The notes below the pieces were generated by a model that saw nothing but the letters and a program-made list of their open reading frames with translations, was not told the DNA's origin and did no database searches. Position numbers and translations under genes: made by a program. DNA of 64,000 nt from Kondoa malvinella (Eukaryota > Basidiomycota > Agaricostilbomycetes > Agaricostilbales > Kondoaceae). The stretch is taken from positions 986,115 through 1,050,114 of the forward strand of contig BCIM01000007.1 in assembly GCA_039545315.1 (NCBI GenBank), written 5' to 3'. Positions 12,127 through 24,400 of the stretch are shown piece after piece (the first letter of the stretch is position 1; every line of letters begins with the position of its first letter).

Positions 12127-13771
12127 TCACGCAACGAGCTGGCTCGTAGTGCGAGATCCATGTGAGACAGCCTGATGAGCTTCGACAGTTTTAGCCGGCA
12201 CTTCCCTCGAGAATTCAGTTAAGTCGATACCCTGCCAAGGCGAAAGTAGATCAGATGTGTATTGTGAGAGGTTCCAACACTTGACTTGCCTTTTCTTGAT
12301 CAATCTCGTAGGCTCTTGCCGTCAGATTGATTGCCGAAGCAGTGATTGCGTTAGATCTGGTAGTGGATCTCGGTCCAGCGGTTACTGAGCCGTTGCCATC
12401 CTGGTGATTTCTGGTGATGAGTTGTACCATGAGCGACAAAGCGTAGATCTTCGCTATGGGCCAGAAGAAACCCATGTATAGCTCTTCCGTCTTCACCAAT
12501 TCCGAGAGCTATGTCCGGTCAGAATTTGACACAACCATTGATTGCTCACAAGCTCACCAATAAGGTAGTCAAAGCAAAGCTAGTAGATAGACCACTACTA
12601 TTGATGATGATAAGGATGTATCGCATGACTGTAAATTGTATGAGTGCTGTGAAGCTTGGGTACGTCTGCCCACTTACGGACTGTCCTTGTGTTTCGGTAT
12701 TCTGTGTTCGCGCGATAGGATAGAAGCTTCTTAAGGAGTATACCGGTATTGAGGACATCGATGACGAAAGCGGCAGCAAAGTAACAAGTACCGAGTGCTG
12801 GCCATCACATTCAGTGACCAGCACAGCGGAATGAGGGTATTCACTTACTATGGCTAAATTTTCCCCAGATACGCCGATAGATATGATAGCCTAAGCCAAT
12901 ACCCTGCAGGCAGTGAGAAGAGTCACGAGATTTTGCGAGATTGACTTACCATGCTAGCAGCAAAAGCCAGCAGAAGCCCCATGGTGACCGCGAAGACGAC
13001 GGACTTGTTCAGAACCAGCCAAGCACGTCTGGCGAAGTACCCTTGTGTTGTAACAGTTCTGCGACAATCGCAAGCACAGTCAGGAGACAATCAAAAGGCG
13101 GTACTGAGGAGATTGAGCTTACATCAATGTAGCTAAGATAACAGCAACTCCCATCAATCTTTCACTCGGAACACTAGCCAGATTGAGTCCTTGCGCGACG
13201 ACTCGCACGATGGAACGTACTAGCTGGAGCGATTTTCAGCAGCAAAAGGCGAATACAGGTTCACGACGTGTATACTGGTGCAAATTCAGTACCGGTCAGA
13301 GTAATCTGGTACCGAGCTCACACATCGATGACATTCCATAAAACGCAAGTCTCTGCGACGCAGAAAACGCCAATGACCAGGACCAGATAGCGAAGCCAAG
13401 GTTTGTCCTTGTCTGCGTGATTCACAAAATCTGTAGAGAAGCTCGCTCAGGCGAGTATAGGACATGGTAGAGAGCGTACACTAAAGACCAGGATCAGGAC
13501 TAATCTGATCATGTCTCGAATTGTTGGGCAAGACTAACGAGCAACACCAAGCCCTATTTGCCTGTGATCAGACCCGAAGAAGACCTGGACTACAAGTACG
13601 GACAAGGACAGCAGATGAGAGGAAAATATTTGCGACAATGCCCTATAGAACGTGATGAGCTATGTAAAACAGCTGTGTAGAGTTTGAGCTTACATGGAAT
13701 CGTGCAGAAACTGATACGAGTGCTGAAGCGGTAGTCTTGAAGCTTTCAAGACCTCCGCCAGTGTCTGTCAT
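12127..13771 (-). CDS. DUF6534-like seven-helix membrane protein (copy A)
   Basis: Integral membrane protein resembling the basidiomycete DUF6534 family of unknown function. The start MTDTGGGLESFKTTAS aligns with copy B. Hydrophobic stretches include GIVANIFLSSAVL and WLRYLVLVIGVFCVAETCVLW, followed by HVVNLYSPFAAENRSS and, near the C-terminus, FWPIAKIYALSLMVQLITR, which ends the last helix before a soluble Ser/Thr-rich tail. The last intron (12232-12289) needs a GC donor (AAG|GCAAGT) and then reads on to a stop at 12127-12129. Exon edges between about 13320 and 13640 are uncertain. Copy A and copy B share order of motifs and intron placement, so they come from a duplication. Signalling or transport are both conceivable. 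Confidence 0.7.
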
Positions 13772-14366
13772 TTGCAAGAAGCACGCTAATGCTGTGTAGA
13801 TATGCAAGGCGAGAAGGACTGCGGTGAAAGACAAGATCAAGAGACCCGCTTGAGGAGCGGAACAACAAGAAGCAGAACACTGAGATAGATTAACACACTG
13901 CTTGAGCCTCTCTGAACCTTATAGGAAGCATCAGAAGGCAAAGGCGGCGTATTTTAGATCAAGCTGACAACGGAGACCGCCTTCCGATCGGAAACAGCGT
14001 TGCAAGTCAATGACTGGAAGAAGATGATACGGAACAGGAATAGACACAGATATATTGCTGTGAGATGCGTTGTGCTGATGACAGATCATCCAGCAGCACC
14101 GACTGATTCGTCAGGCAGGCAGAGACACCAGACATGACAACTGTCAAGAATTTACACCAGTTATAGAGAGCAGACTGCTTTCTTGCGATGCTTCGGGTGT
14201 TTTGGAGCTTGCATGCTCGAGACAGCTCGACTTGGCTCGACTTGTCCTCGGACCAAGGCTCTTCTTCTGGCAGCCATTAACCGGCACACTATCTTCTCTG
14301 CTTGTTGCACCAGTCCGTCCAAGAGCTTCACCGCAAGACTGCTGCAGGCTGTTTTTGAATTTCAGG
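13772..14366. promoter_or_regulatory. Divergent promoter, DUF6534 copy A and SAP gene
   Basis: About 595 bases between two divergent starts. Short frames here (for example + strand from 14183) lack family features and end in the leader of the SAP gene. No repeat or RNA gene was recognised. Confidence 0.4.
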
Positions 14367-16282
14367 ATGGCCGATCAAGCTCCCGTTGATTACGCGAAGC
14401 TTAAAGTGCCAGAGCTCAAGAAGCTACTCAAGGATCGAACCCTGCCTGTGTTGGTGTTTCGCGCCGGTGGTGGGACGTGATTGATTCGAGTGAAACAGGT
14501 CTGGCGTGAAAGCAGAGCTCGTTGCGCGTTTAAAGGGCGAAAAGTACGAGAAGCCTGTCAAAGAAGCCAAGCGCAAAGCTGCAGGTGAGTCCGCATCGCT
14601 TCAAGGCGAATGTGATGTTCAAGCTTTGATGACAGGCGAAACGAGTGACCCAAAGCCCAAGAAGGCAAAGAAGAAGGGCGAGACGTCTGCTGCTCCTATT
14701 GAGAATGCTTCTATTCCATTGCCTGTCATACCTTCTGTGCAAGGCGCAAGCAGAGCTGCGGCCTCTGGCTCGAAAGATGCTCCGAGGGCACCTACATCTG
14801 CTGGGCCTGAGCAGCCAGCTTCTCTGGCTTCCAGCTCGCGAGCATATGAACAAGGGCCATCAGGCTCGCAGACTATTGGCAGCTCTCAGGCTTCCAACAC
14901 TCGTGATGTGCAACACACGAAAGAAAGATCTGTCGTCCAGACTTCGCAAGGTACTTCTGCTACCGGTATGCAGCTATCTGCGCCACCATCACGCTCTGCA
15001 GTTGCCGGGAGTTCAGCTGTGGCTCACAAGAAAGTCTCCGCCTCTCTGAAGCAGGTCCTGCCCGGATTTTCCAAGTCGTCAGCTCCAGCTAAAGCGGCAC
15101 AACGCCCGCCAGTCGTAAAGCCACCAGTCGTAAAGCAATTCCAGCAGCTCTCTACTCTTTTGCCAAAAACAACAGTTTCCGCATTAGCTGTACCTATGCC
15201 AACGATTTTGCCCAAGGTAGCCACTGGACGAACGACTAAGCCAAGCCTCTCTACGATCAAAGTTACTGTCGCCAAACGTCCACCCTTTCTAGCGCCTAGA
15301 CGCATTCAGATTCCGCAAGTAGCAGCCAAAGAGGCGCCTTCAGTTGCTGTGCAAAAGCTTTCACTCGACTGGATCCCAGGCTTCATCACGATCGGTCATT
15401 CCATCTTAGGCGTTAGCAATCTGAGTCCAGCTACTCTGAGGATGGACCCGAAGAGCGAATTGATTGCTTTGCGATTCTCCGTCAGCCGATTGATCACTTT
15501 GCTCGGCTCGCATAACGTCACATCTCTACTAGAAACACCAGAACGCATCTCTTCTGTTCTTTCCGCAGTCGCCTCAGTTTCGAGCTTAAAGAATGGCGTC
15601 GCGGTAGTCCAGCTTGTCGACGGTCGATCAGAGCATGTTCTCGAGGACAATGGCGAAGTCATCGGTCATGAGCATAACAGCGTACACGATCAAATCGTAC
15701 ACAGTGCGGGTGCTACCTCACTCGCACCGAAGCAAGAGGGAATCAGCAGTGCTTTAAGGCCAGATTGGACTGCACACATTTCATCATCAGCAGAAACAGA
15801 AATCGATGTTCTCGATTGCGTGCGATCAGGCAATGAGGAGGATTATCCACATGGCATGGCAAAGCTTTTCAAATCGAAATGTGGTCAGACTCGCGAGATG
15901 CTAGCTGCTAGAGCTTACATCTTGTCGCATGTTGCTGTAAGCTCGCTGGTCTGCCACTGAAACGCGCTGATTTCAATGTTCGCAGCCGAATGCCATCTCT
16001 GGTCAGTATCAAAGCTTTCCTGATCAGCAAGCCGAATTCTCCGGTCAAGGTGCCATGCTACAAGCAAAGCAGCGAATCCGAATGAACAGGCAACAGAAGC
16101 TCTTTCTACCCCAGCAGCATTGTATCGAGTCAGTCTCGTTCATGGCGTATCATCATCCAGCGCTTTGTGTGGTCCAGACAATCAATTTTGCTCATCTTGT
16201 GGTTGCGCTGACTGGACAAGTGGTTGGCAATGAGGAGGAAGGCTTGTTTGAAGGCTGGCAGAGCGTCTTTGTGCGCGAATGA
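14367..16282 (+). CDS. SAP-domain nuclear protein
   Basis: Probable DNA- or chromatin-binding protein. Residues about 9-45 form a SAP helix-extension-helix: YAKLKVPELKKLLKDR, then after intron 14450-14498 LPVSGVKAELVARLKGEK. A lysine-rich nuclear-localisation stretch follows (EAKRKAAG, KPKKAKKKGE), then about 220 residues of Ser/Ala/Pro-rich disorder. A more ordered C-terminal half begins near LSLDWIPGFITIGHSILGVS; it has no family I recognise. A final intron after HVA leads to a last exon ending QSVFVRE at 16282. The start was fixed because codon phase across the first intron only works from the ATG at 14367. It lies between two DUF6534 paralogues on the other strand, with no evident functional link. 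Confidence 0.75.
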
Positions 16283-16423
16283 GGAATCAATGTGTCAATT
16301 GCAGTCCTGATGATACAACACGAATCTCTCTGGCGCCCATTGATACCTATTCCCGAAAGTTACACTGCTGCATCTCGCCTGCCCGCCTGGTATTCATACT
16401 ACACTCGCATTCAAAGCGACCTA

Positions 16424-17985
16424 TCACACCGCGCTTGCAATTGAGGTGTGAGTCTGGTAGACAATGCCTTGAGTCTCGTCAAAGTGAAGACTCTGACGAT
16501 CTCTGCTTGGCGTCATGTCGGCCAATGAGATGCTCTGCACTCCTTCGATGAGAAGTGATGTGAGAGGAGGCCAACATCGCTTACCTTTTCGTTGTCGTCG
16601 GATGTTTTAGACTTAAGGTGACCAACAGATATCGGCGATACCCGCGTGACGTTAGGCGACCGATCATTGCCTGAGGTGCGAGTATTGACGCCGTCTTGCG
16701 ATTGCCTGGTGATGAGCTGGATCATGAGCGAAAGAGCGTAGATCTTGGAGACTGTCAATCGTCGTCAGACAGAAAAAGAAGACCGCCAATACTTGCTCAC
16801 GTGGCTATGCGCGCAAAGATTGAAAACATCAGCCAGGTTGTACATTTGCGCGTGAAAGCCTACCCAGAAGGTCACTTGATACCATTCTTCTGTCGCAATC
16901 AGCCTTTGCAACTGAATGACAGATCAGCCAGATTCGAACGTCCGGTGTGTAGAAGGTACCAATAATGTGATCAGTGCGAAAGTAGATGACAGTGCAGAGG
17001 AGTTGATGATAATCAGGAGGTATCGCGTGACTAGTGGAACGATGAGCCCAATGTGGCTGCTCAAGAGGAAAGAGAACGTGCTTAGAGACCTTGTGTTGCT
17101 ATGCTCACTGCTCGATCGAAAGGAGAGTAGCTTGTATAGAAGGATTGTAGTATTGATGCAATCGATGGAGAAAGCCGAGCTGAAACGCTTGTGTCAGTAC
17201 CGACAATGGTCTGTAGGCTCGTCCTCACCTATAGTACGATACAGCAACGATACCGATGCCATCACCCCAAACGCGGTTGAAGATGTAGTAGGCCAATGCA
17301 AGGCCCTTCTGAATATCAGAGAACGCTGCTGCGAACAGCAAACGGCTTACAACGCTAGCGACAAATCCCAGTAGCAAGCTTGCGAGCACCCCAAAGGCAA
17401 GTGATTTGCCGAGGACCAGCCAAGCTCTCCTGGCGAAGTATCCTTGGGTTGCGACAGTAATGCAAGTCGCCAGACCTGTTGCTACTCCTTGCAACTTCTC
17501 TGCTGGCAAGCTACCGATGGTCAGCATTAGCGAGACAAAGAAGACAAAGCTAGACCCACTAGCTAGACCGCAGCTCAGCCGCCATAGGGTCGTAGAGATG
17601 CTTGACATGGATGATATTGATGACGTTCCATATAACAACGGTCTCTGCCATGCATAGTAGTCCAAAGATCGGAACGAAGATGTGCGATAGCCATCTCTTG
17701 TCGTTATCCCCGAATCGACTGTAGTACTTCTGTGGTATTTAGCCTGACCCGATTTCCAGTGAATGAATCCCTCACGATCACGACCAAGCCCTTCACTGAA
17801 GATTTAGTGACGCCTTGCAGATATGAAAGCAAGACTGACCAGTACAGCACTTGAAAGGAATATATTTGCGACTATACCCTACATCGGTTGTCAGCTATAT
17901 CGAAGGCATCGAGGGTGAACTCACATGGAATCTAGCCGTTGCTGAAGACAAGGCGCCTTCAGGACTCTGGAAGCCTTCAGACATT
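16424..17985 (-). CDS. DUF6534-like seven-helix membrane protein (copy B)
   Basis: Paralogue of the protein at 12.1-13.8 kb. It starts MSEGFQSPEGALSSATARFH, then GIVANIFLSSAVL identical to copy A, GLVVI, KYYSRFGDNDKRWLSHIF, FGLLCMAETVVIWNVINI and IHVKHLYDPMAAELRSS. Further helices lie in LATCITVATQGYFARRAW, KSLAFGVLASLLLGFVASV and IQKGLALAYYIFNRVWGDG. The last helix ends KIYALSLMIQLITRQ, and the soluble tail, after one more intron, ends QTHTSIASAV at the stop 16424-16426. Seven helices, a short extracellular N-terminus and a Ser/Thr-rich cytosolic tail match DUF6534 proteins, which are expanded in many basidiomycetes and have no established role. The tails of A and B are much less alike than the helices, as expected for divergence after duplication. 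Confidence 0.72.
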
Positions 17986-18328
17986 CTCGAGCGAGTTACG
18001 GATTAAGGGATAGATAATGTAAGAGGGAAACAAGAGGTCTTGAAGGCAGCTCACGCTGAGCACAAGCCTCACGCCGACATTACCTGAGATGAAACTTTGA
18101 TTACGGCGAACAGCTGAGTAGAGAACAGAAGCCTTGATTTGCGTAAGTCGTGATCACGCGGCTGAAAGAGCAGAATCAATTTCCTACTACACCCAGACAA
18201 CAAATGCAGATATGTGTGGAGATCGAAGGCACGAGACGTAGTCAGTGCAACCAGACTGTAAATAGAAGCCTCGCAGCAGGATAAGGGCGAAAAATCCGCG
18301 GTGTTTTACAGGTCAGGTGTTTCGCTGA
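17986..18328. other. Intergenic, nothing recognised
   Basis: Promoter of DUF6534 copy B and the 3' region of the next - strand gene. No open frame with family features and no structured RNA seen. Confidence 0.35.
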
Positions 18329-20590
18329 TCACGCAGCCTTCTCTAGCAATTCGTTGAAGTACTTGAGTCTGCTGCAAAGCCTATAGCGGAAAGAATCAGC
18401 CAGAACTCTTCGCATATCAAGTAACATACCCAGCGATCTCATCTTTTCCGCTGGCAGACTCTTCAGCTGTCTTTGAGCCAATGCGTGGAATCAATTTGGC
18501 CAGCATTGCTCGCAGCGTCAGAGGATACTGCTAAACTTCTCAAATGGAGCGGGAGACGACTGGATAGATCGCACCTGAATGAGTTGAACTTCCTGCGTTT
18601 CTTCAAAATGGAAATCGTAGGAACAAGCTGCCGCTTCAAGATTGATAGCCAGCTCATGCATCGACAAGACTTTCTGATCTCGGGAATCAGCATGTGGGGT
18701 TGCCCAATCCATTTCCGGCGTACCTCTACTCTTTCTCTCGATTGATGCCAGAGCACTTCTTCCTCGTGCATGTCTTTCGCAGTCGCTTCTCGTTGCTTCT
18801 GCACTTGCTTCAGATCCGCGTCCATCTTCTTGCGCTTGAGTGAATTTGAATTCATTGAGCCCGAACCAGTCTGTATGTATCATCAGCTATCGCGAAAACG
18901 CAAGCACTTCTTCTGCATACAGTCAGGTGTAGCGAAGTTTCAGCAGCCTTTGCAAATCGACTCAGATGCTTCTTGAGCTGCTTGTACTCGTCCGCCGGTA
19001 GTTTTGAGCTTGACGTCCTGTCACCCAGAGATCAGCCCCCGATCGGACAATTCAACATGGCACGCACAAGGTATCTTCTACAGCATCTTCGAGCAGGTTC
19101 ACAATCAAATTCTCAGACATCTCGTCATCTTCATCCAGCACAGAAGCTTTTCGTTTGCCTTTCGCTTTTTTTGAAGCTCCATCTTCTTTCTCGGCTTTCT
19201 TCTTTGGACCAGGTTTGGCTTTCGCTTTGGAAGTGGAAGCGACTGGTTCTTTGACAGCTTTTGCTTTCGAGGTGGTAGATGCCGAATTTTCGGTAGCTTT
19301 AGAGCTAGATGCAGCTGAATCTATGCCCTTCGGTTTTGATGTAGAAGCAACAGGCTCTTTCGAGGCAGGTTTCGTCTTGACACCTTTTGACTTGCTCTTA
19401 GCTGGAGGCTCTTCCATTTCTGCATCAGAGTCATTTGCAGGTGCATCAGCGACCTTGGCTTTCGACTTGGGCTTGCTTCTCGATACTGGTGCTGCTTCGA
19501 TTTCATCGTCGTCATCTGGGACGACCGATTTCTTCTTAGCGACTGGTTTCTTTGCGACAGCTTTCGGTTTGGAAGCCTTTGCAGGTGGTTCTTCCAGCTC
19601 TTCATCAAGCTCAGGATGATCTTCGACAGGTTTCTTCTTTGGTACAGCTTCCTTCCAAGCAGCTTTAGCCTTAGGCGCAGCTTTCTCCTTTGCAAAGACC
19701 TTCTCTTTCGCAATTGCATCTTTGGCGAGTTTGGCCTTCATCGCTTTGCTAGGTTTCGAAGTAGATTGAGCAGGTTCCGCATGCACATCCTCTGCAGCGG
19801 GCAGATCGTCATCTTCCTCTGTCTCCTGCGCTTTTTCCTTCCCCTTGGCTGCACCTGCTTTTCCCGCTTGCTTGCTCTTGCCATTTGTAGCGACAGGTCG
19901 GACAGCTTGAGGAGGTATCAAGACCACAGTGGATGTAGCAGACGCAGATACAGCTGGGGAAGAGACAGGTAATTTATCGCTCGCTCTGCCTTTGTTGGGA
20001 CTCTTGCGCATCGCAAAGCCTTCCTTCGCTTTCTTGTTTGGTTGAGACGCAGGCGCTTTCTTGCTGCTTGGTCGAACAGAATCTTCGTCATCCGAGTCAA
20101 GTAACGGATTGAAGCCGTTTGCTGCAGCTTGTGGAGACTTTGTAAAGAGGTCTTGAGCGGACTTAGTAGCTGGTTTCGCTTTGACTCGTTTCTTGGGTAC
20201 AGGTACAGATTCACCGTCTGAGTCTGTTTCGGCTGGACGTTTGCTCGTTGTGCTTGTCGTTAGTGTCGTTGTGGTAGTAGTCTGCGAGAAGAAAGCCATT
20301 GCATTGGGTAGAGCAAATGCAGCCTCACTTATGGCGAGGAGGTCAGCCTTGTACGTGATCGAATGCCAGTGAACGCACTCCTTGTTCCCTCTACGGCGAG
20401 CATTCATCTTTTCTTCTCGAGTGAGCTGACGCCCTGGCGTAGGTGGTGCGGGCGCTTTCGCAGCTTGAGCTATTTCGTTCATGCTCGGCACTTTCAATGG
20501 AGACGGGGAAGGCGAGAAATTGGGTCTCGCTGAATCTTGAGCCTCTTGTGAAGCACGAGGAGCATCATCGAATTCTTCTAAGATTGCCAT
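18329..20590 (-). CDS. Lysine-rich disordered nuclear protein with coiled-coil C-terminus
   Basis: Function not recognised. The first about 450 residues are low-complexity, rich in Lys, Ala, Ser, Pro and Glu, with repeated PVASTSK(A/P)K and PPAKSKS-like units and several basic nuclear-localisation stretches (KPKSKAKV, KKAKGKRKAS). A short intron (GTGCGT..ATAAG) lies in the N-terminal part although the frame stays open through it. The C-terminal 200 residues are helical: LPADEYKQLKKHLSRFAKAA, then SLKRKKMDADLKQVQKQREA, then EVQLIQQYPLTLRAMLAK and a last exon ending SRLKYFNELLEKAA. A basic tail followed by a C-terminal coiled coil is the layout of inner-kinetochore (CENP-Q-like) and other chromatin proteins, but this is only architecture. 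Five introns in the 3' third all fit the frame. Confidence 0.65.
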
Positions 20591-21446
20591 GGCGAGCAGT
20601 CAAACAGAGAACCAAGTAGATAAACAGCGCTCAGCCGAGCGAAGTGTATTTCGTCAAACGGGTATCAAAAAGCTCAGGGAATCGTTGTCGTAAAGATCGT
20701 AAGATGTCTGCAGTCTCCAGCAGCTCGTGGTTGGCGATACCTAGGAAAGAGTCGAATTCGCTGTCACGGTATTACAACTGGAAGCACGTGACCTTTGCTC
20801 GCAACGATCATGCAATATTTGAAGGCCAGCCTGAGTCGAACGCAGTCAATGAGCAGGACAATTCATAGACACTTGCGCTTCCAGGTCGTTCCAGCGGTGG
20901 CCAAGAAAAAGGCAATGTTTCAAGCTTTAAATTGGTCGAAGTGCAGCTAGTGTACCAGCATTGCCCAGACGCTCGTTGCTCTGACACCTCCTCTGTATTG
21001 GACGCGTGTCCAAGACGCATCCCTTATCAGATCGAAGTCTTGGAGCTTGTTCGCGATCCTCAAACAAAGCCTGCTTTGCGCCCACGGACATGACAATGGA
21101 CAGCTACCCGAGCCAGCACTGGGCCTTCTCCTGCTTGCAGAGCGCCTCTCTTGAGCGTGGACTACTTACCTCGATCAGAGTCATCACCATCTGTCCCTGT
21201 CTCTAAGATCACCTTGCTAGAGCGGCAACCGCGATCCGCTGCGCGCAAATGGCGCCTATTTTCCCTTCGCGATCATGCGCGCGGCTTCCATTACTGTGGG
21301 CGAGCGGGCCAAAGACAATTGTGCTCGAAGCATTATGACTCTCCCTGTCTGGCGCTCTAGCCGGGACACTTCTCTCTTTTCCTTGTCCTTCCGCTTAATT
21401 GGCATCTTTCCCGTGCAAAGAATCACGCAGAAGATACGTGACAGCA
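20591..21446. promoter_or_regulatory. Divergent intergenic region
   Basis: About 860 bases between two divergent starts, one of the longer gaps in the window. Several short open frames occur on both strands but none shows a domain, signal peptide or good splice context. It probably holds two separate promoters; the secreted mosaic gene to the right may have an extended regulatory region. Confidence 0.4.
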
Positions 21447-24400
21447 ATGCTCATGAAGCGCGTCTTTGGTATTGCGCTGTTCTTGGTCATTCCTGCAGTG
21501 AAAGCTATAACCTGTATGTTGCGCAGCCCCTTCGTTGGACATATCAAGTAACTGACTGCTTGTACAGGTCTCCCCGGAACTGTAGGTCAATCAGGTTTCT
21601 TTCGTGCCGCGACTTGAACATATGTTATCAGGGACCGAACAGCGCGGGAACAGCTTGTAAGCCCGCTCACAACTTGAATATACCCTTGTCTTACTATCAC
21701 ACTCAAGGCATCGCTTGTACTGGAGTGCTTGTCTCTACGAAGGGCCTATGCAATACCGCTTGCTCTTCTGGCACTTCACCATCAGCTGATCGAACCAGAT
21801 GTGATCCTTGCAGTCCAGGCTTCGCTGGGATCAACGGAAACTGCTCACGATGTCGGTTGAACCTCCCTATCCAGACGATCGGGACTGATACATTATGTTT
21901 TGATGGACAGGCCCAGATGGACAAAAACCCAACTCAATCAGATATACATGCAGTGCATGCTCCGTAACTGAAGCAGGCACAGTAAGTCTCTTACCGAGTA
22001 GCTTTGGCGAATTTGATCAGCCTCACTACCAATAGGGCGGAACATGCACCACCTGCCCGAGTGGAAGTGGACCCAACAGTAGCTCTACCGCTTGTGTCCG
22101 GTGCTCTGGCGTATTGGTTGGCACGAATGGTGCGTTTCAAGCGGTCTCCTCAGCCAAGACAGCCAACAAATTTCGCAGGCTCTTGCAATACGGCCTGTGG
22201 TAGTGGGACCGAGCCAAACGACCAAAGAAATGGATGCGTGGCATGCCAGGCAGGCTTTGCTGGCATCAATGGAGTCTGTACTCGCTGTAAGCTTTCATCT
22301 GCTTATCGCCCCTTGACTGTCTGATGAAGAGGCTTTATACTTATACAGGTCCATCGGGTCAAGTGCCGACGTGAGCATTTTACGAGACGTACGAAGAACT
22401 CATCAAGGCTTACATCTCGGATAGATCAACTCGTTACAGCTGCTCAGCTTGTCCTTCTAATTCTGCGGGAGAGGTAAGACGAAAATTAGGCTGCCCTCAA
22501 CTTGCCATACTGAGCTTGTGCAATAGCAAGGATTTTGCATCGTCTGTCCGCCTGGAACAGTAACAAGCTTTCCCTCAACTTCCTTGGCCCTGCTAAAGAC
22601 TTTCGCAGGGTCCGAATCAAGCCATGACTCAGTGTGATCCATGCACGGGTGTCTTAATCTCAACTGCCGGTCAGCTCAGGTCTTCATCTCTACACAAAGG
22701 ACGTTGTATACTTACGAGATCTCAGGCAGCTGCAATGTCGCCTGTAGTTCTGGCACGCAGCCATCGCTGGATCGAACAAAATGTGACGCTTGCCCAGCCG
22801 GTTTTGCTGGCATCAACGGAGTCTGCAGTCGTTGTAGGTGGTCATTCCTAGCTCGCATACATCTCTGAACATCTGTGAATAGGCCCTAGTGGTCAAACGC
22901 CCAATTCGATACGATATACTTGCAGTCTTTGCCCGGCGGACAGTGCTGGAACGAATGGATCTTGCTCCAAATGCCCACCTGGTACAGGGTCTGTCATTAA
23001 GATCAACGCAAAGCCCCGCGATACTGATCGGACGCTCTAGACCCTCGTCTTCAGCAACTACTTGTTAGTCCCACATCAGATTGCGGTCTAGGCTGATGTG
23101 TACCTGATAAGGTGAACGATGCTCTGGTGTTCTGATCTCCACAGCGGGTGAGTGCTCATCCCTGTGTTCTCGATTAGTCAGCCGATCTTCTACTCAACAG
23201 GAACTTGCAATGTCGCCTGCTCATCTGGAACACAACCGAATGCAGGTGAGACTGAACTGAATTGTTCTTGCGCTAGCAAGCTGAAATATGTGTGATCAGA
23301 CCATACTGGATGCAGTTAGTCCTTGTCATGCTTCCTACGAGATCCCAGTACTGAACCCGAGTATCCAGTTCCATGCCAAGGCAACACTGCAGGTATCAAG
23401 TCAGCCAAATGTGACCTGTTCCGCGTCCCAGCGCTGATAGTATATTCAGCGGAAGATGTTCCCAATGCCCGGCTGGCCAGACTCCGAACTCGATTCGATA
23501 CACCTGCAGCGGATGTCCGTCCGACTCAGTTGGTAGCGACGGTAGATGTATGAAGTGCTCTCCTGGTACGTGGGAGCGCGTTCTTCCAATGCTTCAAGCT
23601 GACATTGGCTTTTAGGCTCTGGTCCAAATTCAAGCCAAACGGCTTGTGTGCAGTGCAGTGGTGTCCTCATCAGTACTTCAGCTGCCAGAACTCACAATTC
23701 GGGCTCATGCTCGTTGATTAGGCACGGCGGGAACATGTGACGTTGCCTGCTCGAGCGGTACTATGTGAGTGCAATACCTGCGACCTGCGACCTTATGCGA
23801 CGACTGCTCACGTGATTCAGGCCAAATCAAGACCGCACGGCCTGCAGTCAGTATTGTTGAGCAGATGTATCGCTTTGCATCAAGCTGATTCGCATACAGT
23901 ACCATGCCCTCCCGGATTTGCGGGTATCAATGGTAAAGCAGCAGTTGTCGTAGTTCTGTTGTGCGCACGCTCATTAGTCTACATTTAGGTGTATGCAGTC
24001 GATGGTCGGTCAGCAGTTGGCACCCATAGATAAAATGCTGAGACGGACAAAACAGTCCAAGTGGCCAGAGCCCGAACAGCATAAGATACTGTGAGGCTTC
24101 CAATATGCCTGATGATAAGCGATCTGATATGTCCGACTGTGTGATAGCCTGTTCAGAGTGTTCGGCAAACACCGCTGGACAGAATGGCTTATGTTCTGAC
24201 TGGTCCGTCTTGTCTCGTGATCCACTTCCATCACTGATTGTGTCTCAGCGGACCTGGTCAGACCTTTCCCATCCAGCAGTGCGCGACTCAAGACATTTGA
24301 TGCATCTAGGTTTTGGTCCCAATAGCTCGAAGACTGGTTGCACCAGATGCCCAGGAGTCACTATCTCTTCTTCGGGCGTCTGCAATGTTGCGGTATGTAT

